10,332 bases of DNA from Caulobacteraceae bacterium (GTDB taxonomy: Bacteria; Pseudomonadota; Alphaproteobacteria; Caulobacterales; Caulobacteraceae), in contig JACDGF010000040.1 in assembly GCA_013815405.1 (NCBI GenBank), forward strand, positions 1 through 10,332, read 5' to 3'. Shown here in pieces: positions 1 to 6,918 of the stretch. Both the position numbers and the translations under genes were made by a program. The notes under the pieces are model-generated. The model worked only from the letters and a program-made list of their open reading frames with translations, was not told where the DNA came from and did no database searches. Positions within the stretch are counted from its first letter, which is position 1. Every line of letters starts with the position of its first letter.

Positions 1-1116
1 CCGCGCTTTTTCGAGCGGGCGGAGATCCGCGACGCCCACGCCTATCTGCGGCTGGTCCAGTCGCCGGACGACGACCTGGCTTTCGAGCGGATCGTCAATA
101 CGCCCCGGCGCGGCATCGGCGACACGCCGGTCCAGAAGCTGCTTCAGCTCGCCAGGCGCGCGGGCGTCTCGGCGTTTGCGGCGGCGCGCGACCTGGCGCG
201 CAGCGACGACTTGACCCCCCGCGCTCGGACCGCGCTTGGCGTCTTCCTGAGGGACATGGGCCGTTGGCGCGACCAGAAGGCGACCTTGCCCCACGCGCGC
301 CTGACCGAGACGATCCTGGAGGAGAGCGGCTACATCGACGCCCTCAGGTTGGACAAGGGCCCCACCAGCCAGACCCGGCTGGAGAACCTCAAGGAACTGG
401 TCCAGTCCATGGGCGCTTTCGAGAGCCTGGAAGCCTATCTCGAGCACGTTTCCCTGGTCATGGACCTCGATCGGGGCGGGGGCGACGACGCGGTCCAGAT
501 CATGACCCTGCATTCCGCCAAGGGCCTGGAATTCCCCCTGGTCTTCCTGCCCGGCTGGGAGGAAGGGGTGTTCCCCAGCCAGCGGAGCATGGACGAGACC
601 GGCGAGAAGGGCCTGGAGGAGGAACGGCGCCTGGCCTATGTCGGCCTCACCCGGGCGCGGGAAGAGGCGCGCATCTCCTTCGCCGCCAACCGCCAGGTCT
701 ACGGCCGCTGGACCAGCCAGCTTCCCAGTCGTTTCGTCGATGAGCTGCCGCTGGCCAGCGTCGAGGCGGCGTCGGAGACCGGCTACTATGGCGGCGGGCC
801 GGGCCTGCGCGAGGGCGCGTCGCGCTGGGACGAGGTCAACTACGGGTCGGGCTACGACAGCCCCGGCTGGAAGCGCGCCCAGGCGCGCGGCTACGCCGGC
901 GGCCCTCCGGGGCGGACCCGGGTGATCGAAGGCGAAGGCCGCCTGGTCGCCATCTCCGACCCCGCCGCCGCCAGCGCCTTCGCACCCGGCGAGCGGGTGT
1001 TCCACCAGAAGTTCGGCTACGGGGCCGTGACGTCGGTCGAAGGCAACAAACTCACCGTCGCCTTCGAGAAGGCCGGCGAAAAACGCGTGATCGACAGTTT
1101 CGTGGAGCGGGGGTGA
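1..1116 (+). CDS. uvrD: UvrD/PcrA-type ATP-dependent DNA helicase, C-terminal part (5' end outside window)
   Basis: Superfamily 1A helicase, 3'-5' unwinding in nucleotide excision and mismatch repair (family knowledge). The frame is open from base 1, giving 371 visible residues; the N-terminal Walker A/B half lies upstream. Visible in order: a motif IV region beginning RFFERAEIRDAHAYLRL (residues 2-18), the IVNTPRRGIGD stretch (31-41), motif V with MTLHSAKGLEFPLVF (about 168-182), and motif VI with EEERRLAYVGLTRAR (about 206-220). A low-complexity Gly/Arg-rich linker follows, then a C-terminal Tudor-like domain (327-371) starting FAPGERVFHQKFGYG; in PcrA/UvrD this domain contacts RNA polymerase. 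The last 51 bp (1066-1116) recur at 2232-2282. The call is secure; uvrD versus pcrA naming is convention. Confidence 0.96.
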   Translation, partial: PRFFERAEIRDAHAYLRLVQSPDDDLAFERIVNTPRRGIGDTPVQKLLQLARRAGVSAFAAARDLARSDDLTPRARTALGVFLRDMGRWRDQKATLPHARLTETILEESGYIDALRLDKGPTSQTRLENLKELVQSMGAFESLEAYLEHVSLVMDLDRGGGDDAVQIMTLHSAKGLEFPLVFLPGWEEGVFPSQRSMDETGEKGLEEERRLAYVGLTRAREEARISFAANRQVYGRWTSQLPSRFVDELPLASVEAASETGYYGGGPGLREGASRWDEVNYGSGYDSPGWKRAQARGYAGGPPGRTRVIEGEGRLVAISDPAAASAFAPGERVFHQKFGYGAVTSVEGNKLTVAFEKAGEKRVIDSFVERG

Positions 1117-1205
1117 CGCGCGCCGCCTTTCGGGATGAAGAGATTGGCTTTACGAGGAGGTGGGCCGCCAGTCGGCATCCCTAATCAGACCTGGGGGAGA
1201 GCGTC

Positions 1206-2153
1206 GTGAGCACGAAGCATCGCGCAGTCGCCGGGCTGGTCGCCGCCGCAATGACGGCGACTACGCCGCCGGCCTTCGCCTGGTCGAACCAAGGTCACAT
1301 GGTCACCGGCGCAATCGCCTACGACGATCTGGCGAGATCGAGCCCGGCCCTCGTCGCCGAGGTCGAAAAGATCATGGCGAGCCATCCGGACCACGCGCGG
1401 TTCGAAAAAGCCCTTGCCGGCTATTCGGGCCAAGCGCGTACGCGGCGCCTGTTCGAGCAGATGGCGCGATGGCCGGACGACGCGCGCGGGGGTTCCTTTG
1501 ATCATCCAGCTTGGCACTATTGGCTTCGCCTCGTCCCCTCGCGAACCGACCCGATCACGCTCCCGCCCAGGATGCTCGCCCTGACGGCGGGCGAAGCGGC
1601 CGAGGCCTATGCCCTGAACCTGGCGACCGTGCGCGACGCCTATGCCCCCGCCGCCGAGCGCGCCGTCGCCCTTTGCTGGGTCTTTCATCTCACGGGCGAC
1701 GTCCAGCAGCCCCTCCACGCCGGTCATCTCGTGTCGAAGCGCTTTCCTTTGAGCGATCGCGCCGGCCAGAGCGCCTTCGTGCGGGCGAACGTGGTCGCGG
1801 CGCCCGTAAACCTGCATCAGTTCTGGGACGACGCGATCGGCGGGGACGAAGACGGCGACGCGAACGTAGAGGCGGTGCGCCAGCGTCTCGGCGGCGACTT
1901 GCCGCGCGCGGATCTGAATGAGTTGAACGGCAAGGCCGACGCCGCCGCTTTCCGCGACTGGGCCGAGGAAAGCCTGGCTCTGGCGCGCTCCGCCGTCTAT
2001 CAAGACGCGGCGTTCGAAGGCGCCGCGCGCCCTGAAGCGGCTCCGATCCTGACCCCGGATTACCTGCTCACGCGCAAGCGGGTGGGCGAGCGCCGGATCG
2101 CCTTGGGTGGTCACCGAATCGCGGACGCGGTGCGCGCGGCGCTGGCGCCTTGA
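1206..2153 (+). CDS. Secreted S1/P1-family zinc-dependent nuclease
   Basis: A 315-residue member of the S1/P1 nuclease family (phospholipase C-like trinuclear zinc fold), which cleaves single-stranded nucleic acids and 3'-phosphomonoesters. Start is GTG at 1206, preceded by GGGGGAGA (1193-1200). Residues 1-25 form a signal peptide ending PPAFA, so cleavage would leave Trp26 as the mature N-terminus, as the family requires because the N-terminal Trp binds zinc. The remaining expected ligands are all identifiable: His31, Asp91 (WPDD), His104 (WHYW), His161 and Asp165 (HLTGD), His171 (PLHAG), His204 and Asp208 (NLHQFWD). Only one Cys is present (157), so the fungal disulfides are absent. Likely periplasmic or extracellular, for nutrient scavenging (inference). 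It sits alone between two copies of the uvrD 3' end, suggesting it was inserted there. Confidence 0.93.
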   Translation: MSTKHRAVAGLVAAAMTATTPPAFAWSNQGHMVTGAIAYDDLARSSPALVAEVEKIMASHPDHARFEKALAGYSGQARTRRLFEQMARWPDDARGGSFDHPAWHYWLRLVPSRTDPITLPPRMLALTAGEAAEAYALNLATVRDAYAPAAERAVALCWVFHLTGDVQQPLHAGHLVSKRFPLSDRAGQSAFVRANVVAAPVNLHQFWDDAIGGDEDGDANVEAVRQRLGGDLPRADLNELNGKADAAAFRDWAEESLALARSAVYQDAAFEGAARPEAAPILTPDYLLTRKRVGERRIALGGHRIADAVRAALAP

Positions 2154-2231
2154 CCTGACTTGGCGTGACCGGGCCTTCGATCGGCTTGGGATTCCCAAAC
2201 GGAGGCGAGCCGGAGTCAAGGGTTGAGCCGA

Positions 2232-2282
2232 GAGAAAGCCGGCGAAAAGCAGGTGATCGACGGTTTCGTGGAGCGGGGGTGA
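2232..2282 (+). pseudogene. Duplicated 3' tail of uvrD (remnant)
   Basis: This segment matches the end of uvrD (1066-1116) at 46 of 51 positions with no gaps, through the TGA stop. Read in the same frame it gives EKAGEKQVIDGFVERG, against EKAGEKRVIDSFVERG in the intact gene: two amino-acid changes (R to Q, S to G) and two silent codon changes. Similarity stops abruptly on both sides: the codons just upstream do not resemble uvrD, and sequence after the stop diverges within a few bases. It has no start of its own and is far too short to function. It is either the displaced original end of uvrD after insertion of the nuclease segment, or a fragment brought in with it. Confidence 0.85.
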
Positions 2283-2292
2283 GGCGCATCCC

Positions 2293-2375
2293 GGAGCGCG
2301 GACTTCCAGTCCGCTCTTTTTGGCGCGATTTCAGGTATTCCGAGCGAAAAGAGGCGGGCTGGAAGCCCGCGCTCC
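2293..2375. repeat. REP/BIME-like pair of inverted palindromes
   Basis: Two 22-base units in opposite orientation. The left (2293-2314) begins GGAG and contains a hairpin with stem GCGGACT/AGTCCGC and a 3-base loop. The right (2354-2375) is its reverse complement with two differences, and these are compensatory (A:T in one stem, G:C in the other), so both hairpins keep a 7-bp stem. Inside them, TCTTTT (2315-2320) and AAAAGA (2347-2352) extend the inverted symmetry, leaving about 26 bases in the centre. A GGAG tetranucleotide before an imperfect palindrome, paired head to head, is the known layout of REP elements mobilised by RAYT (TnpA-REP) transposases. It lies between the nuclease gene side and the convergent DUF3126 gene, where it could also end transcription from both directions (inference). 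Confidence 0.8.
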
Positions 2376-2381
2376 GAGCCG

Positions 2382-2591
2382 TCACCCCTCCAAATCCTCC
2401 GCCAGTATGGCCATCTCGAACATGAACGAGCCGTCCTCGTCCTCGTCTTCGTAGATCACCCCGATGAACTCGCCCTTCATTTCGACCTCGGCGGAGTCCT
2501 TCTGCTTGGGCCGTGCCTTCACGGCGATGTGCGGATTGCCGAAGGTGCGCTTGAGGTGCGCCTGGACGCGGTCGATGTCATTCTGATCCAT
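2382..2591 (-). CDS. DUF3126 family small protein
   Basis: A 69-residue acidic protein starting MDQNDIDRVQAHLKRTFG and ending in ILAEDLEG. The pattern of a short N-terminal helix, RTFGNPHIAVKARPKQ, DSAEVEMKGEFIGVIYEDE and a FEMAIL tail matches my recollection of DUF3126, a small alphaproteobacterial family of unknown function. The predicted start is the ATG at 2591; the frame stays open much further upstream, but only as the antisense shadow of cysE. It begins 38 bases after the cysE stop on the same strand, so the two are probably co-transcribed. The predicted fold is a small alpha/beta unit with no signal peptide or membrane segment. No function can be assigned. Confidence 0.88.
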   Translation of the reverse strand: MDQNDIDRVQAHLKRTFGNPHIAVKARPKQKDSAEVEMKGEFIGVIYEDEDEDGSFMFEMAILAEDLEG

Positions 2592-2629
2592 GAGGCGGAA
2601 CCTAGCGGCATTCGCCGTCGCCGCAAGGG

Positions 2630-3460
2630 TCAGATCACATAGTCGTAGGCCGCGTCGGCCAGGGTGTGGTCCATGCTCTTGGCCGGCTCCTCGCAGGTCG
2701 GGCAATTGATCAGCCGGGCCGGGACGCCGGCGGCGGTGCAGTGGGCCGGGACCGATTTCAGGACGACCGAGCCGGCTGCGATCTTGGCGTGGTCGCCCAC
2801 GGTAATGGGACCCAGCACCTTGGCCCCGGCCCCGAGCAGCACGCCGTGGCCGATCTTGGGGTGGCGGTCGCCGCGGTGGGCGCCGGTGCCGCCCAAGGTG
2901 ACGCCGTGCAGCATGGAGACGTCGTCGCCCAGGCTCGCCGTCTCGCCGATGACGATCCCGGTGCCGTGGTCGAAGAAAGCGCCCCTGCCGATCGCCGCGG
3001 CGGGATGGATATCGACCTGGAAAAGCTCCGACATCCGGCTCTGCAGGTAGAAGGCCAGGGAATCGCGGTCGCGACGCCACAGCCAGTGGGCCACACGGTG
3101 CGTCTGGAGGGCGAGGAACCCCTTGAAGTAGAGCAGCGGCTGGACATAGCCCCGGCACGCCGGGTCGCGCTCGAAGACGGCGCGCAGATCCGCCTGGGCG
3201 GCGTCGATGATCGAGGGATCGGCGGCGAACGCCTCGTCGGCGATCTCGCGCACGCTCAGGGCGCGAAACTCCTGATCGCCGAGCTTCCGGGCCAACTGGT
3301 AGGACAGGGCGTCGGCGAAATCGTCATGCCGCAGGATGACCGCGTTGAGAATCGAGGCCAGGCTTGGTTCGCTCACCGCAACATGCTGGGCTTCGTTGCG
3401 CAGCGCCGCCCAGACCGGGGGCGCGAGGCTATGTTCGACGACTTCCAGGCGGTGGGCCAT
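2630..3460 (-). CDS. cysE: Serine O-acetyltransferase
   Basis: Transfers acetyl from acetyl-CoA to L-serine, the first committed step of cysteine synthesis in the cytoplasm. The protein is 276 residues from the ATG at 3460, chosen because AAGGGG lies 6 bases upstream and the family begins near this point; an in-frame ATG at 3583 would add 41 non-family residues. An N-terminal helical domain (about 1-145) carries the ERDPAC segment (Asp99). The left-handed beta-helix follows from about 150, with the expected substrate and catalytic residues Asp150, His165 (FFDHGTG) and His200 (DRHPKI), and ends with TAAGVPARL. The last residue is Ile (AAYDYVI); in the cysteine synthase complex the C-terminal Ile of CysE inserts into CysK, so that interaction is plausible. 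It is followed by the DUF3126 gene and is divergent from the nitroreductase gene. Confidence 0.96.
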   Translation of the reverse strand: MAHRLEVVEHSLAPPVWAALRNEAQHVAVSEPSLASILNAVILRHDDFADALSYQLARKLGDQEFRALSVREIADEAFAADPSIIDAAQADLRAVFERDPACRGYVQPLLYFKGFLALQTHRVAHWLWRRDRDSLAFYLQSRMSELFQVDIHPAAAIGRGAFFDHGTGIVIGETASLGDDVSMLHGVTLGGTGAHRGDRHPKIGHGVLLGAGAKVLGPITVGDHAKIAAGSVVLKSVPAHCTAAGVPARLINCPTCEEPAKSMDHTLADAAYDYVI

Positions 3461-3466
3461 GGGGAT

Positions 3467-3472
3467 CCCCTT
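3467..3472 (-). promoter_or_regulatory. Ribosome binding site of cysE
   Basis: On the minus strand AAGGGG stands 6 bases before the ATG at 3460. This supports that start over the upstream in-frame ATG at 3583, which lies inside the divergent nitroreductase gene. Confidence 0.7.
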
Positions 3473-3560
3473 CCCTTGCCAAATCCCGAGCCCTTCAAAT
3501 TCGATATGGGGCGCGGGACCGGCGCGCGCTAGACCACGGCCGCACGAGAGGATTGCCCAG

Positions 3561-4175
3561 GTGACCCCATCCGCTCCGGACACCCCGGCCTTCGGCGAGG
3601 CGCTGCCGATCGAGGCCTCGCCCTCCGTCCTGTCCTTCCTGGCCCGGCGCCGCTCGGCCTCGGCGCTGACCCTTCGCGCGCCGGGGCCAAGTGAATCGCA
3701 ACTGCGCCGGCTGCTTCAGCTCGCGGCGCGGGCGCCGGACCACGGCAAGCTGTCCCCCTGGCGCTTCGTGATCCTGCGGGGCGCCGGCAAGCGTGCATTC
3801 GTCAAGTCCCTGGAAGCCATCGCCGAGGGCCGGCCGAACGCGGTGAAGGCGACCGCCAAACTCGGCAAGATCCGCACCCCCCCGCTGACCGTGGCGGTCG
3901 TCTCCCGGTACACGCCCGGCGAGATCCCCGAATGGGAGCAGCGCCTGTCGGCCGGCGCGGCCTGCATGCTGCTCGCCATCGCCGCCCAGGCCATGGGCTA
4001 TGGCGCCAACTGGATCACCGACTGGTACGCCTATGATCCGGCGGCGACGCGGCTGCTGGGCCTGGGCGAGGGCGAGAAGGTGGCGGGGTTCGTCCACGTC
4101 GGAACCCCCGCCGAAGCCCCGCTCGAGCGGGCGCGGCCGGACGTCGGCGCGATCACCACCGTGTGGAAGGGCTAG
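3561..4175 (+). CDS. YdjA-like nitroreductase family protein
   Basis: An FMN-dependent NAD(P)H oxidoreductase of the small nitroreductase fold. From the GTG at 3561 (GAGAGG at 3546-3551 upstream) it has 204 residues, against about 183 for E. coli YdjA, the excess being an N-terminal tail of about 20 residues. Family features are clear: FLARRRSAS near the start of the domain (FMN phosphate contacts), [19 protein letters not shown] typical of the YdjA subgroup, and [19 protein letters not shown] later. The physiological substrate of this subgroup is not established. It is divergent from cysE across a 100-base gap that presumably holds both promoters, though I could not pick out convincing -35/-10 boxes. 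Its TAG stop overlaps the queF stop in a shared CTAG. The frame stays open upstream of 3561, so the start is a judgement. Confidence 0.9.
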   Translation: MTPSAPDTPAFGEALPIEASPSVLSFLARRRSASALTLRAPGPSESQLRRLLQLAARAPDHGKLSPWRFVILRGAGKRAFVKSLEAIAEGRPNAVKATAKLGKIRTPPLTVAVVSRYTPGEIPEWEQRLSAGAACMLLAIAAQAMGYGANWITDWYAYDPAATRLLGLGEGEKVAGFVHVGTPAEAPLERARPDVGAITTVWKG

Positions 4176-4624
4176 CGGCCCCCATAGACGGGCACGCCCT
4201 GGTCGGGCAGCCACAAACCTTCCGGCGGCGGGCCGGTCTGCCAGAAGACGTCGATCGGGATTCCGCCCCGCGGATACCAGTAGCCGCCGATGCGCAGCCA
4301 CGCCGGCGCCGCGGTCTCGACGATCCGGCGCCCGATGGCGAGGGTGCAGTCCTCGTGGAAGGCGCCGTGGTTGCGGAACGACGCCAGATAGAGCTTGAGG
4401 GATTTGGATTCGATCAGCCAGCCGGCCGGCGCGTAGTCGATCACCAGCCGCGCGAAATCCGGTTGGCCGGTAACCGGGCACAGCGAGGTGAACTCCGGAA
4501 CGGTGAACCTCGCCAGGTAGAGCAGGCCCGCCTGGGGATTGGCGACGCGCTCCAGCACGGCCTCGCCGGGGCTGGCGAAACCCCGGGCCTCCCGGCCGAG
4601 GTGGGTCAGACCTTCTTCTTCCAT
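4172..4624 (-). CDS. queF: NADPH-dependent preQ0 reductase (7-cyano-7-deazaguanine reductase), type I QueF
   Basis: Reduces the nitrile of preQ0 to the aminomethyl of preQ1 in queuosine biosynthesis; a T-fold enzyme. The 150-residue length fits the short, single-domain type I form. The catalytic Cys49 lies in [15 protein letters not shown] with the accompanying Asp56, and the QueF signature [20 protein letters not shown] spans residues 72-91, where NADPH binds. The start is the ATG at 4624; the frame is open further upstream, but that sequence is antisense to the neighbouring DUF1203 gene. No other queuosine gene is visible in the window, and I saw no preQ1-riboswitch-like structure upstream. 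Confidence 0.96.
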   Translation of the reverse strand: MEEEGLTHLGREARGFASPGEAVLERVANPQAGLLYLARFTVPEFTSLCPVTGQPDFARLVIDYAPAGWLIESKSLKLYLASFRNHGAFHEDCTLAIGRRIVETAAPAWLRIGGYWYPRGGIPIDVFWQTGPPPEGLWLPDQGVPVYGGR

Positions 4625-4728
4625 GGCGGCGGGCTTTAGCGCGGAACGCCGGTGTCGGGAACCTTGGTATCGAGCGCAAGAACCGGATGGCCGGCCGTCA
4701 CGGACGGCGGCACGCTGGCGAAGTAAAA

Positions 4729-4735
4729 AAGGAGA
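4729..4735 (+). promoter_or_regulatory. Strong ribosome binding site of the DUF1203 gene
   Basis: AAGGAGA six bases before the ATG at 4742 is the best Shine-Dalgarno match I noticed in the window and fixes that start. Confidence 0.8.
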
Positions 4736-4741
4736 TCCCCC

Positions 4742-5209
4742 ATGAAATTCGCCATCACCGGCCTCCCCGTCGAGCGGTTCTCGCCCCTGTTCGGCCTGTC
4801 GCCCGAGGTATTGGCGGCGCGCCAGATCGTACGCCAGACCGTCGATTCCAAACCGGGATTCCCTTGCCGCGTCACGCTCGAGGACGCCGAGCCCGGAGAA
4901 ACCGTGCTGCTGCTCAACCACGAGCACCAGAGCGCGCCCACCCCCTATCGCGCTAGCCACGCCATCTTCGTGCGCGAGGCGGCAAAGGAGACCGTGCGCC
5001 TCGAAAACGAGATTCCCGAGGTCTTCCTGGGCCGACGGCTGTCCATCCGCGCCTTCGACGCGGCGGGGATGATGGTCGGCGCCGATCTTTGCGACGGCCA
5101 GGACGCGCCCGCGCTGATCGAGCGGCTGTTCGCCGACGAAGCCGTCGCCTATCTGCACGCCCACAACGCCGGGCGCGGCTGCTACGCGGCGCGCATCGAC
5201 CGCGCCTGA
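4742..5209 (+). CDS. DUF1203 family protein
   Basis: A 155-residue soluble protein without signal peptide or membrane segment. The order of conserved pieces matches DUF1203: MKFAITGLP at the start, [37 protein letters not shown] (residues 57-76), a central [15 protein letters not shown], and the C-terminal [17 protein letters not shown]. Full length is present. The biochemical role of the family is unknown to me. The gene is divergent from queF (117-base gap) and is followed after 65 bases by the SDR gene on the same strand, so co-transcription is possible but not proven. Conserved His and Cys residues (HEH, HAHN, GRGCY) could bind a metal or ligand, but that is speculation. Confidence 0.9.
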   Translation: MKFAITGLPVERFSPLFGLSPEVLAARQIVRQTVDSKPGFPCRVTLEDAEPGETVLLLNHEHQSAPTPYRASHAIFVREAAKETVRLENEIPEVFLGRRLSIRAFDAAGMMVGADLCDGQDAPALIERLFADEAVAYLHAHNAGRGCYAARIDRA

Positions 5210-5274
5210 ACGGCCGCGACAACCCCGCCGGCGCCCGCTATCAGGCCTGAGGGAATTGCAGCGGGAGAGACGCC

Positions 5275-6075
5275 ATGGCCAGGGATTTCCAAGGCTGGGT
5301 AGTGGTGGTGACCGGCGCCTCCACCGGCCTGGGGCGGGCGATCGCGGTGGAGACGGCGGTGCGCGGCGCGGCGGCGGTGATCATCAATTTCGCATCGAAC
5401 CAGGCGGAAGCCGAAGAGACCGCGCGCCGGGTCGAGGCCGAGGGCGCTCGGGGCGTGCTGGCCCGCGGCGACGTGGCGCTCGACGCCGACTGCCGCGCGA
5501 TCGCCGCCGCCGCCGAGCCGTTCGGGCGTATCGACGCCCTGTTCAACAACGCCGGGGTGACCCGGTTCGCCAACGACCACGCCAACCTGGACGCGGTCTC
5601 GTCCGACGATTTCCTGCGGCTCTACGCGGTCAATGTGGTGGGCCCCTACCAGATGATCCGCGCGGCGCGCGCCCTGCTCGAGGCCGCGCCCCAGCCGGGC
5701 GCGGTGGTCAACACCGCCTCGGTGGCGGCGGTGATCGGCATCGGCTCGTCGGTCCCCTACGCCGCGTCGAAGGGGGCGCTGGTGACCATGACCCTGTCGC
5801 TGGCCCGGGCGCTGGCTCCGAAGATCCGGGTCAATGCGCTCTGCCCAGGGTTTATCGACACGCCCTGGTTCGGCAAGGCCATGGCCCCCGAGTCCCTGGA
5901 CCGACTGCGCGCCGGCGTGGCCGCGTCCATGCCGTTGAAGGCCGCCTCGACGGCGGAGGACATCGCCGGGGCGGCGGTGTTCCTGGCCTCGCCGGCGGCG
6001 CGGCACATCACCGGCGAGGCCCTGATGGTCGACGCCGGCCTGCACCTGGGCTATGCGCCGCTCGCCATGCGCTAA
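5275..6075 (+). CDS. Short-chain dehydrogenase/reductase (SDR), classical type
   Basis: A 266-residue NAD(P)-dependent oxidoreductase. Visible SDR elements in order: the nucleotide-binding TGASTGLG (13-20), GDV (65-67), NNAG (91-94), an Asn at 120, catalytic Ser149 (NTAS), then Tyr162 and Lys166 (YAASK), and PGFIDT (191-196). The C-terminal [11 protein letters not shown] is the usual end of FabG-like classical SDRs. The start ATG has GGGAGA at 5263-5268. Substrate cannot be read from sequence. The next gene begins 18 bases after its stop, so the two form a likely operon and may act on related metabolites. Confidence 0.95.
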   Translation: MARDFQGWVVVVTGASTGLGRAIAVETAVRGAAAVIINFASNQAEAEETARRVEAEGARGVLARGDVALDADCRAIAAAAEPFGRIDALFNNAGVTRFANDHANLDAVSSDDFLRLYAVNVVGPYQMIRAARALLEAAPQPGAVVNTASVAAVIGIGSSVPYAASKGALVTMTLSLARALAPKIRVNALCPGFIDTPWFGKAMAPESLDRLRAGVAASMPLKAASTAEDIAGAAVFLASPAARHITGEALMVDAGLHLGYAPLAMR

Positions 6076-6093
6076 AGGAACGGACCTTCGAAG

Positions 6094-6918
6094 ATGCCAA
6101 CCACCGTCGCCGACAAGCGCGTCGCCTTTCGAGCCTTGCACGAGAGCGGCTGTTTCGTCCTGCCCAATCCCTGGGACGCCGGCTCGGCAATCGCCCTGCA
6201 GAGCCTGGGGTTCAAGGCCGTGGCCTCCACCAGCGCGGGCATGGCCTGGTCGATGGGCCGGGCCGACAATGCGGTGAGCCTGGAGGATGTCCTAGCCCAC
6301 TTGACCGCCCTGGCGGCGGCGGTCGACATCCCGGTCAACGCCGATTTCGAAAACGCCTTCGCCGACGACCCGGCGGGCGTGGCCGCCAACGTGACGCGGG
6401 CGCTGGAGACCGGGGTCGCCGGCCTGTCGGTGGAGGATTCCACCGGCGCTCCGGCCGCGCCGCTCTATGATTTCGATCTCTCGGTCGAGCGCGTCGCCGC
6501 CGCGCGGGCGGCCATCGACGTCAGCGGAACCGGCGTGGTGCTCACTGCCAGGTCGGAGGGCTTCATCGCCGGACGGCCGGACCTGATCGAGACCGTCCGC
6601 CGCCTGACCGCGTTCGCGGCGGCGGGGGCCGATTGCCTCTACGCCCCCGGCCTTCGCGACGCGTCCGATATCGCCGAGGTGGTGCGCGCCGTGGCTCCCA
6701 AGCCGGTGAATGTGCTCACGCCTGGCCTTGCCGTCTCCGCCCTGGCGGATCTGGGGGTGCGGAGGATCAGCGTGGGCGGTTCGCTGGCGCGGGCCGCGTG
6801 GGGCGAGTTCCTGCGCGCCGCCCGCGAGATCGGCGAGGCGGGGACCTTCGGCGCCTTTGCTCGCGGCGCCTCCGGCGGCGAACTGAACCGCCTGTTCGCC
6901 GGCCGTCCCAAGGACTAG
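6094..6918 (+). CDS. Isocitrate lyase/PEP mutase superfamily enzyme (COG2513-like)
   Basis: A 274-residue TIM-barrel protein of the ICL/PEPM superfamily, whose members make or break C-C or P-C bonds next to a carboxylate with Mg2+. The opening VLPNPWDAGSA (22-32) is typical. VNADFENAF (81-89) provides the barrel-strand Asp84, VEDS (113-116) the metal-site Glu/Asp pair, and TARSEGF (151-157) the strand Arg153. The gating-loop motif KKCGH/KRCGH of true isocitrate and methylisocitrate lyases is absent; the corresponding stretch reads STGAPAAPLYDF, so classical lyase activity is unlikely. Many such proteins are annotated as phosphonomutases without evidence, and I leave the reaction open. It lies just after the SDR gene; its TAG stop overlaps that of the convergent gene in a shared CTAG. 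Confidence 0.9.
   Translation: MPTTVADKRVAFRALHESGCFVLPNPWDAGSAIALQSLGFKAVASTSAGMAWSMGRADNAVSLEDVLAHLTALAAAVDIPVNADFENAFADDPAGVAANVTRALETGVAGLSVEDSTGAPAAPLYDFDLSVERVAAARAAIDVSGTGVVLTARSEGFIAGRPDLIETVRRLTAFAAAGADCLYAPGLRDASDIAEVVRAVAPKPVNVLTPGLAVSALADLGVRRISVGGSLARAAWGEFLRAAREIGEAGTFGAFARGASGGELNRLFAGRPKD

Noticed and set aside
1185..2219. Long open frame on the minus strand opposite the nuclease gene (344 codons).
   Set aside because: Its product is Arg/Gly/His-rich with no family pattern, while the plus-strand frame carries a signal peptide and all zinc ligands. High GC makes long antisense frames common.
4625..4741. Possible preQ1 riboswitch upstream of queF.
   Set aside because: I could not find a small hairpin followed by an A-rich pseudoknot tail, nor a class II-like arrangement, in the 117-base gap.
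5182..6141. Long minus-strand frame opposite the SDR gene.
   Set aside because: Low-complexity Arg/Gly/His product; the SDR motifs on the plus strand are unambiguous.
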